In this document: piece by piece, positions 1 through 10,190 of the stretch
Numbering within the stretch: position 1 is the first letter of the stretch
How the letters are laid out: each line of letters begins with the position of its first letter
Assembly: GCA_948567375.1 (NCBI GenBank)
Contig: OX419757.1
Span: forward strand, 62,186,001 to 62,250,000
Length of the DNA: 64,000 nt
Reading direction: 5' to 3'
DNA from: Lunularia cruciata
Taxonomy: Eukaryota > Streptophyta > Marchantiopsida > Lunulariales > Lunulariaceae
Made by a program: the position numbers and the translations under genes
The notes under the pieces: model-generated
Seen by the model: the letters and a program-made list of their open reading frames with translations, nothing else
Database searches by the model: none
What the model was told of the DNA's origin: nothing

Positions 1-601
1 CCCTAAATTAGGGATTTCAAAATTAGGGTGAAGATTACAAAACATTGGCCAAGCTTGAGAGCTTGTCAAGGGAGCTATCATGATCAGATTGTAGATTATT
101 TCATTTCATTGGAAATCTTATCTCACTTGCTTTCCATTTAATTCTAAAACACTTAAATCCAAGTCACACACAAAAGGTTATGTCCATATGAGTTTTGCAT
201 AGTTTTCCACATCAAAAAGATAATTCCCCACTTGGATTAGAAGTTGGTTGAAATCTGGAGGAGGCTTGGAGTATTGGTTGAAATTAGCTTGATGATAGAT
301 CAAGAAGGCTCTGAAATATTTTTCCAAAAAAAGTATAAAGAGTTATTGTCAAACTCTTGTGATCAGATACTCTCTATGCTTGCATGCTTGTTTGTATGCC
401 CAATTGGCTTGGATTGGTGTGCGTGCATTGCACTTAGGTTCCTTCCTTCTAGGTGTGCTATGTTTTTCTCCTTGCTAATGTTAGAAGTGATGAGCAATAG
501 ACCAAGAGTGTGTGTTATGATGCAGGTTAGGTTGCCTGTTACTTCCTTACCCGGCAAAAGGAATCTTAGAAACAAGAATGGAGGTTCTATTGGTTGGGTA
601 C
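1..601 (+). repeat. Left half of an older repeat split by the gypsy insertion
   Basis: This segment is a diverged copy of the minus strand of about 14,400-15,010. Shared landmarks include the phrase 'aaattagggtgaag' near the left end and the conserved stretch around 350-560. A frame through 244-603 is open and resembles the minus-strand frame at 14,439-14,654 (shared residues 'GLDWCA' and 'LMLEV'/'LVMLEV'). Both lie in what looks like the untranslated leader of an element, so I do not call a gene. The repeat resumes at 8,431 after the gypsy element. Confidence 0.6.
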
Positions 602-1293
602 TGTAACACCCATTTGTGCATGTGTGTGGTATTGTGATATTTAGCTTGATATTACAAGTACTTAAGAGATATTATTTATATAGAGATAAAGGATGGTTCT
701 ATATTAGTCATAATTAGCTAAAGTTAGTCATAGCTAAGATAGAGGGGACCTTACTTTAGAGGAAGTAGAAACAATGAGCACCACTATTTTGGATTTTAAT
801 GTGTTGACTTGGTATTATTCCTAGGTGTTTGGCTTTGAGGAAAGAGTTGAGAACTCTTGGGCCCGCAAGCCTTTTTGTTTTGGATTCTTCTTTAGTCCAA
901 GGATAGCCCATGTGAAGGAATCCTTAACTTAGTGGTTAGGTCAAGATAAGACCACATGCTTAGGGGAATATGCCCATGTGAATGGATATTCCTTTCTACT
1001 TTTTGACTTTACTTGACTTTTAGTCTAGTAACTTGAGTTACTACGGTAATTAGTAACTTTGGTACGTAACTATTTCACAAGTATATAAACAAGGGGTGAG
1101 GAGGTACTCATCATGCTTTCATTTGCAACTATCTCTCTCTCATTGAGTTCTCTAGTGAGCAATGTCTTGAGTCTTGGAGTGTTAGCCTTGGAGGAGTATG
1201 ATGGAGTTCGGGTTCTTTGCCTTCTTAGTCCATGGTGCGCTACCATAATAGCCATTAGAGGTTCATCCTGAGTGAGAGACAGGCCAGCTCACA
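602..1293 (+). repeat. 5' LTR of the gypsy element
   Basis: It begins TGTAACACCC and ends CCAGCTCACA. Its partner is 7735-8426, of identical length. A TATA box (TATATAAA, 1082-1089) lies about 200 bp before the LTR end and should drive transcription of the element. A CT-rich stretch follows it. Confidence 0.95.
1082..1089 (+). promoter_or_regulatory. TATA box in the 5' LTR
   Basis: TATATAAA is followed within about 40 bp by a CT-rich initiator-like stretch. The same motif is at the matching place in the 3' LTR (about 8215-8222), and recognisable equivalents occur in the older LTRs near 9,486 and 19,635, so the site is conserved in the family. Confidence 0.6.
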
Positions 1294-1297
1294 TTTT

Positions 1298-1313
1298 TGG
1301 TTTTGTTGCCAGG
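1298..1313 (+). other. Candidate primer-binding site, diverged from initiator tRNA-Met type
   Basis: The 16 bases TGGTTTTGTTGCCAGG start 4 bp after the 5' LTR. They agree at 11 of 16 positions with the usual plant primer site complementary to the 3' end of initiator tRNA-Met (TGGTATCAGAGCCAGG), including both ends. The middle is diverged. This could be decay or use of another tRNA. Confidence 0.4.
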
Positions 1314-2150
1314 ACCTCTCTAGAAGGCAAGATAATATTCCGCGTTCAATTCTACATTAGGCAGAAGGAGGCTATGAGAGTTCACTTGGAGAGAACATTA
1401 GGAGAGGAGAGGGCTGAACCTATGTTAGAGAGCCAAGATCCATTTGTATACCCTGTTGTTCATTATGATATCTTCGAGGTGATTTTGTACATCTTGTACA
1501 CATGAGAGGAATCGGAAAGATTGTGTGAGGTGGATTGCAGATTTTGGAGATTAAGGTGATTTTGGGCAAAATCTCAAGTTTAAGATCTGGACTTGAAATT
1601 CTACACATGATAGCTTGGGTTATCTTTTAGTTAGCACCCTTGAAATTATTGTGAGAGCTACTATGTGCACTGGGCTAGAATTTTTGAAAGTTGATAGGGT
1701 AAAGTGCTCCCGCAACTGCATGCTCTCTGGAAAATTGTACAGAGTCTGCCATTTCTTCAATTTTCAGTGAATTGTCTTGAAAAGTTACAAGAAAATTCAT
1801 TGCATTGTATTCTACCTGCTGCCACAAAAATTAGAGAGAGATCGTTTTTGCGCAAGGAGTGATGAGTTTTTGAAGTGAGTGGGGTGGTTTTCAGACCAAA
1901 TCTGAAATATGGGTCTGAATAGAAAGGGGTCTAGACCAAATGGCTCAATGAAAAGATCTGAAATTTTGCAAGGAGGGACGCCCTAGAGTTTTGATTAAGT
2001 GTACAAAATTTCAGAGCACTGTGACATACAGGTTGGGAGATTTGAGTGACATTGTGAAGAAGGGTCAATTCTGCAGAGTGGAGATCTCATGCATGAGAAG
2101 TTTGAGATCAATAAAAAGCATGTTTGAGTGTTTAGATTCATCTTAGGAAC

Positions 2151-2624
2151 ATGGAGGGTCATCAAGAGTGGAAATTGAGATTATGCAAGGTTCCCCAAGG
2201 GTTTGAGGTGATTGTACGGGTTGATTTGAGAAAAAGAGAGTTTACAATAGAATTTGAAGAGAGTATTGAGAGGATCCAAAAACCTACACCACTTGGAGGA
2301 AAGAGTGAGTCTAAGTGCTTTCTATGTGGAGAGAAGGGACATAAGGCAAGTTCATGTCCATTGAATTTTGAGAGCAAGAGATTGAGGGAAAGGTGAGGTT
2401 TACTTGACTTGGGTTTGCATGTTGGACTTTCTTCAGCAAGATTGGGAGGGAGAAGATCTAAGACCAAGGAGTTGTGTGAGGTTTGTGGAGTTGAAGGACT
2501 TCCAAAAAGACATGAGTGTAGTGGAGTAAAAGCACTTTTGGAAACTTTGGTGAAGGATCTTGGAGAGAGTTTGAGTACAGCTACAGAAATACTACCACCT
2601 TCATCAGCTAGTTCTCAAGATTAG
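2151..2624 (+). pseudogene. Extra ORF ahead of gag with a CCHC zinc knuckle, one stop
   Basis: One reading frame runs from ATG 2151 to 2624, interrupted only by TGA at 2394-2396. The first part (81 aa) carries a CCHC knuckle of retroviral type, CFLCGEKGHKASSCP, near residue 56. The second part carries a further Cys/His group (CEVC, eight residues, HEC). It lies between the primer-binding site and gag, where gypsy elements usually have only leader. A homologous stretch occurs in the decayed copy at about 20,119-20,446, so it belongs to the family and is not chance. Role unknown; RNA binding is a guess from the knuckle. The stop could be a mutated CGA or TGG codon. Confidence 0.55.
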
Positions 2625-2860
2625 TGATGGAGATAATCTTTCAACTTATGGATAAACTATCCATGAGAGTTAGATTAATATGCACTCTAGGATTTAATGT
2701 TGCTATAGAAATCTTGGAGCAACCTGAACCTTTTGTGTTCCCTAGAGTGGATTATTCTCAGATGGTGTTGGTCATGTATATACTCTATTAGTAATAGAGT
2801 GAGAGAAAAGAAAAGAGAAAAAAAAATTTTGAGAGAAAAGAAAGACAGTGAGGGGTTAAG

Positions 2861-3886
2861 ATGGAGAAACTTCCGGTTTTCTTTGGCAAGGATGGAGAAG
2901 ATGTGGAGGCCTTTGTGAGAGACTTCAAGAGAGCTTGCATAGGAAACAATCAGAGGAGGAAGAATGAGTGGGTCTCATTATTACCAGATTTCTTTGAGGA
3001 TGCAACACTTACATGGTATGAGTCAGAATACCAAAAGAGAGAGAGGAGAGATGGGGAAGAGGAGTATTGGGAGACTTTGACTTCAGCACTCATTGAGAAC
3101 TTTCTTCCTGATGAGAGTTATGAGAGATTGATGAGTGAGGTTACATTTCTCAAGCAAGGAGATGGAGAGAAAGTGAGAGTCTATGTGGAAAGAGTGGAAA
3201 AGTTAGAGTCCAGATTTTGCATAGTGTTGAGGAAGGGTGGGGATGATGTGGAGACTACAATGATTGGCATAGAGGCCATGCTCACCATGAATTTTGTGGG
3301 AGGGTTGAGACCACAAATTAGAAGCAAGGTGAGATATGAGAAACCTTCTTCCAAGGTTGAAGCTATCAAGATCGCAATTCGTATGGAGGAGAGTTTGGAA
3401 GGGGATGAGAGTGATTTGGTGGTGAAGGAGGTTGTGCATCCTCCTCAAGGCTACAAATATGGTGGAACTTCTGATACTTTGGTGACAAGGGTTGCACCAC
3501 AAGTAGTAGTTGCTCCAGTTCTTGCACCTCTACCAAAGGATCCACTTCAAACCATCACAAAACAACTTGCAGATCTCAAGATCAATGTGGTGCAACTATG
3601 GGAGCAGAGAGAGGTGGATCACAATGTAGGGAGAGGGCCTAGGAGTTATGGAAACTATCTATATAGAGGAGGTCAACCAACCAACAATTTCAATGAGAGA
3701 AATTGTTTTGGTTGTGGAGGAAGAGGCCATATCCAAAGGAATTGCCCAAATTCCACTTACCATGGAGGAAGGGGTTATGAGGGAGCCAATAGAGGGAAAG
3801 AGGGAGGTAGTGAAACCCAAATGGCTACTAATCCCAACAAAGGTAAGAGGATATCATCCATAGATGTGGTTGAGAGCAAGTATTAG
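2861..3886 (+). CDS. gag: Gag polyprotein of the gypsy element
   Basis: A 341-aa Gag-like protein that would form the particle and bind element RNA. Residues about 1-170 have the hydrophobic and Trp pattern of the retrotransposon gag domain (for example DATLTWYES, then a 'FLPDESYERLMSEVTFLKQG'-type helix region). Near residue 283 is a zinc knuckle CFGCGGRGHIQRNCP, followed by a Gly/Arg-rich tail. The start is the first ATG of the frame, about 240 bp after the upstream zinc-knuckle ORF. The closing TAG (3884-3886) is followed by the protease in the same frame. The codon may originally have been Trp, or it may be a natural Gag-Pol boundary that needs readthrough. Confidence 0.85.
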   Translation: MEKLPVFFGKDGEDVEAFVRDFKRACIGNNQRRKNEWVSLLPDFFEDATLTWYESEYQKRERRDGEEEYWETLTSALIENFLPDESYERLMSEVTFLKQGDGEKVRVYVERVEKLESRFCIVLRKGGDDVETTMIGIEAMLTMNFVGGLRPQIRSKVRYEKPSSKVEAIKIAIRMEESLEGDESDLVVKEVVHPPQGYKYGGTSDTLVTRVAPQVVVAPVLAPLPKDPLQTITKQLADLKINVVQLWEQREVDHNVGRGPRSYGNYLYRGGQPTNNFNERNCFGCGGRGHIQRNCPNSTYHGGRGYEGANRGKEGGSETQMATNPNKGKRISSIDVVESKY

Positions 3887-4477
3887 AAGGAAGAGTGCTC
3901 AAACTCCAAGGGTCTTAATTTGGAGCTTTTGGCACAAGAGAAGAAGAGAGCTCGTTTTGCAGAGGATGTTCACTCTTCTCAAGGATTTAGTTCAAGCAAA
4001 GATACTCTTATGTCTACTAGGAGCACTTGCACCTCAACACCATCAACAACAAAGACTCCAAGGAAGAAGTTGAGGATGGAGGACTTCTTGATCTCAAAGC
4101 AACAATGGCACTACAATGTGTTGGAGGATGTTGGTAGTCACAAGACTAACATCACAGTGGGCCAATTAATTGCTTTGAACCCTACCTTGAGAAAGGAGCT
4201 TAGAGGTGGTTTGAGTTCTACAAGGAGCAAGAAGAAGAAGAAGGCAAAAGTTCCAGTATCAATGGGGGTGGTGGATGCCAAGCCAGCACCATGGGAGGCT
4301 TGTGAATATGCCTCCAAGATTGATGTGAGAGTGAATGGTCACAACATCAAGGATGCATTGGTTGATGGAGGATCAACAATGAATGCCATGTCAGAAAGGT
4401 TGATGAAGAAGTTGGGTATGATACCTTCAAGACCTTCAACATTTGTGGTGAGCATGGCAAACAAGCAACAAGTTTGA
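3887..4477 (+). pseudogene. Protease region of gypsy pol, ended by a premature TGA
   Basis: This continues the gag frame. The retropepsin active site is the variant ALVDGGSTMNAMS, with DGG in place of the usual DTG/DSG; such variants are common in plant gypsy elements. The preceding segment is Lys/Ser-rich linker (KKKKKAK around residue 105 of the open part). A TGA at 4475-4477 interrupts the domain. Its C-terminal strand (LLLGRPWLRAA) is found in the same frame at about 4,570, so the stop is a lesion inside one domain and not a gene boundary. Confidence 0.75.
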
Positions 4478-6283
4478 CCAGTAGGGGTGATGGATAAGGT
4501 GGTAGTTTCAGTTATGGGAGTTCAAAATCTCATGACTTTCCAAGTCTTGAGGGATTCAAGCTATGACTTACTTCTTGGGAGGCCATGGTTGAGAGCAGCA
4601 CGCACAACTGATCGATGGCACAAAGGGTACTTGAGGATTGGGCCATCAAACCATAGAGTCACAGTTCCTATGACTAACACCACCAACACTTCACATTCGG
4701 ATACACCATCTTCTGATTATTGGGAATCAGATTCTAAAGAAGGAGCTTTAGGTGTAGACACAAGCATGGAAGAGGAGACTTCCACGGAGGAGGATGAATC
4801 TGAATCTGATTCAGATGTGTATCCTTTGTGTGCTATGGATTTTGCACCTAAGCCAGAGGTTTTGAAAGACACAGACAAATCACCATTGACACTTGAGGAG
4901 GTAGAGAGAAGGTTAGCTACCCTCAAGTATGGTCCAAATGTTACCATGGAGGAGAAGGTGAGATTTGAGGAGATTTTCCGCAAGTTCATCCATGTGTTTG
5001 CTTTTAGTTACAAGGATTTGAAGGAAGTCACCTTGGAGGAGCACAAGATAGAGGTGGAGTCACATGCAAGACCAATCCGCCAAAAGCAACATTGCATTAG
5101 CCCACCAATATCTTTGGTTGTGAAGGAGGAGATTGATAAGCTCAAGGAGGCTGGATTTATCTTTGAGGTGGAGAATTCAGAATGGGTGTCTCCAATTGTC
5201 ATTGTGAAGAAAAAGAATGGCAAGCTTCGGGTATGTGGGGATTACAAGAAGCTCAATGTTGTTACCAAGAAGGACTACTACCCATTGCCATTCATTGATG
5301 AGATCTTGGAGGAGGTTGCAAGTCATGAGAAGTACAGTTTTGGAGATGGTTATAGTGGATATAACCAAATCAAGATTGCACCAGAGCATCAACAACTCAC
5401 CACATTCACCACACCTTGGGGAACTTATGCGTTCAAGGTCATGCCTTTTGGGCTTTGCAATGCTCCAGCCACATTCCAACTGTTCATGAACAAGGTATTT
5501 GAACCTTTCATTGGGAAATTTGTGAGAAACTTCATTGATGACTTTTGTGTCTATGGGAGCAAGGAGGAGCACTTTGAGCACCTAATCAAAGTCTTGCAAC
5601 ACTTAGATGAGGCAAATGCATCACTCAACCCAGAGAAGTGCATTTTTGGATGTGAAGAAGGTCTACTTTTGGGGCACATCATCTCCAAGGATGGAATAGC
5701 ATTTGATCCTAAGAAGGTGAGGAAAATCTCAGACCTTCCATTCCCTTCAAGCTTGACAAAGTTACGCCAATTCTTGGGGATGGTTGGGTACTATAGGAGG
5801 TTCATCTTCTCATTGTCCAACAAGGCTTATGCATTGACCATCTACATGAAGAAGGGTGTAGATTACATGGTGATTTTGGAAGACAAGGAGGCTCTCAAAG
5901 CTTTTGAGGAGCTCAAGCAATCCCTTGTTGTAGCTCCAATTCTTGCTAAACCTGATTGGAGTAAGCCTTTCATCCTCTACACTGATGCTTCTAATGTAGC
6001 TATAGGATGCACTCTTAGTCAATTAGACCAAGATGGGCATGATCATCCAATAGCTTATGCTAGTAGGCAGATGGTTTCAGCAGAGAAAAACTACTCTATC
6101 ACGGAGAGAGAAGGGTTGGCAGTGATCTTTGCTCTCAAGAAGTTTAGACACTACTTGATTGGAGGGAAAGCCACAATTGTCACGGATCACAAGGCTTTGA
6201 AGTACATCTTCAACAAGCCTAATGTTGAAGGGAGACTAGCAAGGTGGATGATACTCTTGTCTGAGTATGACTACACCATTTAG
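4478..6283 (+). pseudogene. Reverse transcriptase and RNase H of gypsy pol
   Basis: The frame continues from the protease. After an acidic linker come the RT blocks: LRVCGDYKKLN, a YSGYNQIKIAP block, MPFGLCNAPATFQ, and the catalytic box FIDD where most elements have YIDD or YVDD. RNase H follows with FILYTDAS, the ITEREGLAVIFAL helix and VTDHKAL, so the catalytic acidic residues are visible. The RT converts element RNA to cDNA in cytoplasmic particles. A TAG at 6281-6283 stops the frame just before the conserved 'GKKHANAD.LSR' segment, which continues in the same frame, so a CAG-to-TAG change is the simplest cause. Confidence 0.9.
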
Positions 6284-7686
6284 GATAGGCTAGGAAAGAA
6301 ACATGCAAATGCTGATTTATTATCTAGAGCCTATAATCATGATGGAGATGAGCCAATGGATGATTCCTTCCCGGATGAGGAGCTCATGACAATCTCAATC
6401 ACTCAAGAGGTTCCAATGGAGTACAAGGAGATTGTGGATTTTGTGACAAGAGGTAACTATCCAAAAGGGATGCATGCTAGGGAGAGGAAGGCCCTTGCAG
6501 CAAGATCTAGACCTTACACAATGGTGGAGGATATTCTTTTTCACCAAGGAGCAGATGGTCTACTTCGAAGAGCAGTGGGTAAGGAAGAGTCTATCCTACT
6601 CATAAAGGAGTTTCATGAAGGTTTAGTATGTGGAGGACACTTTGCAGGAAAGGTGATTGCTTTCAAGATTCTAGATGCAGGTTACTATTGGAGAGGGATT
6701 TTTAAGGATTGTCTTGATTATTGCAAAACTTGTCATGTTTGTCAAGCTTTTGCTAGAAAGTCTACATCCACTCTACCACTTAGATCAATTCTATTGCTAG
6801 GACCTTTTGAGAAGTGGAGAATTGATTTTGTAGGACCTCTCAATAGAACCCCAAGGAACAATTGGTACATTGTGGTAGTTACTGATTACCTTACCAAGTG
6901 AATTGAGGCTAGACCATTGAGGGACAAGAATGAAGATGAAGTGGGTAGATTTCTTATGAACGCATTATCACTAGGTTTGGATGCCCTTTGGAGTTGGTTT
7001 CTGAAAGAGAAGGAGAGTTTACAGGAAGCATTACTACAGCCATGCTACAACATTTCTCTATCACACATAGAGTAACTACATCCTATAAGCCAAATTCCAA
7101 TGGCTTGGCAGAGAGAACCAATCAGACCTTGTGCATAATGTTGGCCAAAGATGCAAAAATGGAGGGGGCTAAACATCATTTGGACAAGAGGATTCATGCA
7201 GTTTTGTCGGAGTATAGGACAACCATGAAGACTTCCACCGGATATTCTCCATTTCAATTGATATATGGTATTGAGTCTACCTTACCTATTCACTTTGATC
7301 TTCCTACCTTCCAAAGCATTCATAGGAGATTGAAGAAAGCACAAGGAGGTGATGCAGAGAAGTCAAGGAAGGATCAACTCATGGAGTTGGAAGAGGGAAG
7401 AGCAGTTGCTATGGTTCGAGTGGAGCAAGCCCAAAGGAAACAAAAGGAGAGCTATGACAAGAGGCAAGGCAAGAAGAAGGTGGAGACTTTCAAAGAAGGT
7501 GATTAGGTAATGTTGTATGACTCCATTGCATTCAAGAGAGTGCAAAAGAAGTTTTTGCCTAAGTACTTTGGACCTTTCATAGTGGAGAAGGTGTGGGGCA
7601 ATTACACCTATGATCTCAAGGAGTTGGGAGGAAGACACTTTGATAGGATTAACCATGATAAGTTGAAGATGTACCATAGAAGGTAG
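6284..7686 (+). pseudogene. Integrase of gypsy pol, with two stops and a frameshift
   Basis: The HHCC zinc domain is visible (GGHFAGKV, then CKTCHVCQ near 6,725-6,750). It is followed by the first catalytic Asp in WRIDFVGPL. A TGA at 6899-6901 replaces the Trp expected after YLTK. Near 6,960 the frame shifts. The core continues as ITRFGCPLELVSEREGEFTG, where the usual second catalytic Asp (SDRG) reads SEREG, so activity is doubtful even if the frame were open. The Glu helix follows (GLAERTNQTL). After a TAG at 7504-7506 (expected Trp) the C-terminal GPF module is present (KYFGPFIVEKVW), ending at 7686. Confidence 0.85.
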
Positions 7687-7734
7687 AGAGACCTTCACTT
7701 TGAGGACAAAGTGAAAACTTAGTCCGGCGGTAAA

Positions 7735-8426
7735 TGTAACACCCATTTGTGCATGTGTATGGTGTTGTGATATTTAGCTTGGTATTACAAGTACTTAAGA
7801 GATATTATTTATATAGAGATAAAGGATGGTTCTATATTAGTCATAATTAGCTAAAGTTAGTCATAGCTAAGATAGAAGGGACCTTACTTTAGAGGAAGTA
7901 GAAAAGATGAGCACCACTATTTTGGATTTTAGTGTGTTGACTTGGTATTATTCCTAGGTGTTTGGCTTTGAGGAAAGAGTTGAGAACTCTTGGGCCCGCA
8001 AGCCTTTTTGTTTTGGATTCTTCTTTAGTCCAAGGATAGCCCATGTGAAGGAATCCTTAACTTAGTGGTTAGGTCAAGATAAGACCACATGCTTAGGGGA
8101 ATATGCCCATGTGAATGGATATTCCTTTCTACTTTTTGACTTTACTTGACTTTTAGTCTAGTAACTTGAGTTACTACGGTAATTAGTAACTTTGGTACGT
8201 AACTATTTCACAAGTATATAAACAAGGGGTGAGGAGGTACTCATCATCCTTTCATTTGCAACTATCTCTCTCTCATTGAGTTCTCTAGTGAGCAATGTCT
8301 TGAGTCTTGGAGTGTTAGCCTTGGAGGAGTATGATGGAGTTCGGGTTCTTTGCCTTCTTAGTCCATGGTGCGCTACCATAATAGCCATTAGAGGTTCATC
8401 CTGAGTGAGAGACAGGCCGGCTCACA
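7735..8426 (+). repeat. 3' LTR of the gypsy element
   Basis: 692 bp, TGTAACACCC to CGGCTCACA, paired with 602-1293. The sequence just upstream (GGCGGTAAA) is only weakly purine-rich, so the polypurine tract is not clear. GTAC at 8427-8430 repeats the four bases before the 5' LTR. Confidence 0.95.
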
Positions 8427-8430
8427 GTAC

Positions 8431-8525
8431 AATGTGCGCTCAGATTTGTAGTGACAAGTCCACACATGACCTGTAATCCATAAGCTCCACAGCTAGGTAC
8501 CTTGTGTGTTCCCAAAGAGAAAAAA
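8431..8525 (+). repeat. Right half of the repeat split by the gypsy insertion
   Basis: The segment containing 'ccttgtgtgttccca' matches the minus strand at about 14,290-14,345, directly continuing the homology that left off at position 601. Positions 14,290-15,010 (minus strand) therefore show the empty site. Confidence 0.65.
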
Positions 8526-8530
8526 AAACA

Positions 8531-9693
8531 AAGCATGATAGTAGGTATTCTCCATTTCATTTGATATATGGTGAGTCTACTTTAAGTATTCAATTTGATC
8601 TTCCTAGTTTTCAAAGCATTCACAAGAAATTGAGGTACGCACAAGGAGTGATGTAGAGAAGTCAAGGAAGGAGCAACTCATGGAATTGGAAGAGGTAAGA
8701 GCAATTGCTCTGGTTTGAGTAGAGCAAGCCCAAAGGAAACAAAAGGAGAGTTATGACAAGAGTCAAGGTAAGAAGAAGGTTGAGCTCTTCAAGGAGGTGA
8801 TTGGGTGATGTTTCTTGATTCCATTCAATTCAAGAGGGTGCAAAAGAAGTTGTTGCTAAAGTACTTTGGACATTTCATAGTGTAGAAGGTGTAGAGCAAT
8901 TACACCTATGATCACAAGGAGCTGGGAGGAAGACACTTTGATATTATTAACCATGATAATTTGAAGGTGTATCCTAGAAGGTAAAGGGTCCTTCACTTCA
9001 AGGACAAAGTGAAATCCTAGTCCGAGGGTAAGTGTAACATCCATTGGTGCATGTATACTCTATAAGGATATTAAATTTGGTATTGCAAGGAGTAGAGACA
9101 TATTATTTATATGGATTTTAGCTAATCTTCTTCATTAGTCATGATTAGCTAGAGTTAGTCCTAACTAAAATAAAGGTGACCCTATTCTAGAGGAAGCAAA
9201 AAGAGTGAGCACCACTATTTTGTCTTCTAGTGTATTGATTTGGTATTATTCTTAGTTATTTGACTTTGAGGAAATAGTTGGTAACTCTTGGGCCTACAAG
9301 CCTTTTTGGTGCAGATCTTTCTATAGTCCAAGGATAGTCCTTGCCTTAGTTGGTAGATGAGATAAGACCACCTACTCATGGGATTATGCCCATATGCTTG
9401 GATATTCCTTTAGACTTTTTGACTTTAGCCTAGTCACTTGAGTTACTCTTGTAATTAGTAACTTTGGTGTGTAACTTTTTCACAAGTATATAAGCTAGGG
9501 GTAAGGAAGTACTCATCATCCTTTCATTTGCAACTATCTCTCTCATTGAGTTCTCTGGTGGCTAAAGTCTTGAGTCTTTGAGGTGCCTTGGAGGAGTGTG
9601 ATGCATTTGAAGTTCCTTGCCTTCTTAGTCCATGGTGCACTACCTTAATAACCATTAGAGGTTCATCTTGAGTGAGAGACATGTTGTCTCACA
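8531..9693 (+). mobile_element. Older gypsy remnant: integrase 3' end plus LTR
   Basis: Positions 8,531-9,032 are a diverged, frameshifted copy of the integrase end (compare about 7,230-7,734). Positions 9,033-9,693 (661 bp, TGTAACATCC to GTCTCACA) are a diverged LTR of the same family. The divergence is much higher than between the two LTRs of the full element, so this is an older insertion. Everything upstream of the integrase core is missing. Confidence 0.8.
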
Positions 9694-10190
9694 TGCTAAG
9701 TACCAAGTAGGTACTTGTTGTTGATCAAGCTATGCACTAAAGGATCATAAGGAGTGAACTTGTGCAAACAGTGGATTGGGAAGCTCATTGTATGGTCAAT
9801 ACCACAAAATCAAAAACCTTAGACATTTGACAAACATGAAGTGAATATTGTTGTTGTACCTTTTGGGAAGGTTGGAATGCACTTCTAGTGATGATAACTT
9901 TGGAATAGACTGGCATTTAGAGTGAAGCAAACCATCACCTTTAGAAGCAATCCCAATTAGAACTTAGAGTGAAAGTGATTCTTTTGTTCTCTTTTTTCTA
10001 TATTGTGCCACAATGGGTTACACTACTCTCTTTTGGGAGCGGTTCCTACCCAAGAGGTTAAATAGGAAATAATAAAAGAATTGTGACATTGTAACACTTA
10101 GCTTCATACTTAGTCATTTCCAACTTGTATCCTCATGGGAAGGAGATGTTCTTATTGATTATACTATAAGTATGCTGACATAGAGATATC
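9694..10190 (-). repeat. Left arm of a diverged inverted repeat
   Basis: Read on the minus strand, this segment aligns with 11,580-12,040 on the plus strand. The best block is 'gatacaagttggaaatgact', present at about 10,141-10,122 (minus) and 11,636-11,655 (plus). Outside it weaker similarity continues, with many indels. The arm stops at the edge of the older gypsy LTR. I cannot tell whether this is a DNA-transposon terminal repeat or two head-to-head copies of a dispersed repeat. Confidence 0.5.

Larger units (their letters stand above)
602..8426 (+). mobile_element. Full-length Ty3/gypsy LTR retrotransposon, coding region broken
   Basis: The element has two 692-bp LTRs that start TGTAACACCC and end GGCTCACA or AGCTCACA. 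By eye they differ at nine positions, seven of them transitions, so about 98.7% identical. It is flanked by the 4-bp direct repeat GTAC (598-601 and 8427-8430). Order inside: primer-binding-site candidate, an extra small zinc-knuckle ORF, gag, protease, reverse transcriptase, RNase H, integrase, 3' LTR. This order (integrase last) and the RT and integrase motifs define Ty3/gypsy. No chromodomain is visible after the integrase, and the RT motif MPFGLCNAPATFQ resembles the non-chromovirus (Athila/Tat-like) branch. Five in-frame stops and one frameshift break gag-pol, so this copy is probably not autonomous. Confidence 0.95.

Noticed and set aside
1-30. CCCTAAA-like wording at the window start that resembles a plant telomere repeat
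   Set aside because: It occurs once and is part of a repeat that is also found at about 15,000 (reversed). There is no array.
244-606. 120-aa open frame at the window start as a gene
   Set aside because: It lies in a leader-like repeat; the paralogue on the minus strand near 14,500 has a different frame length and no conserved start.
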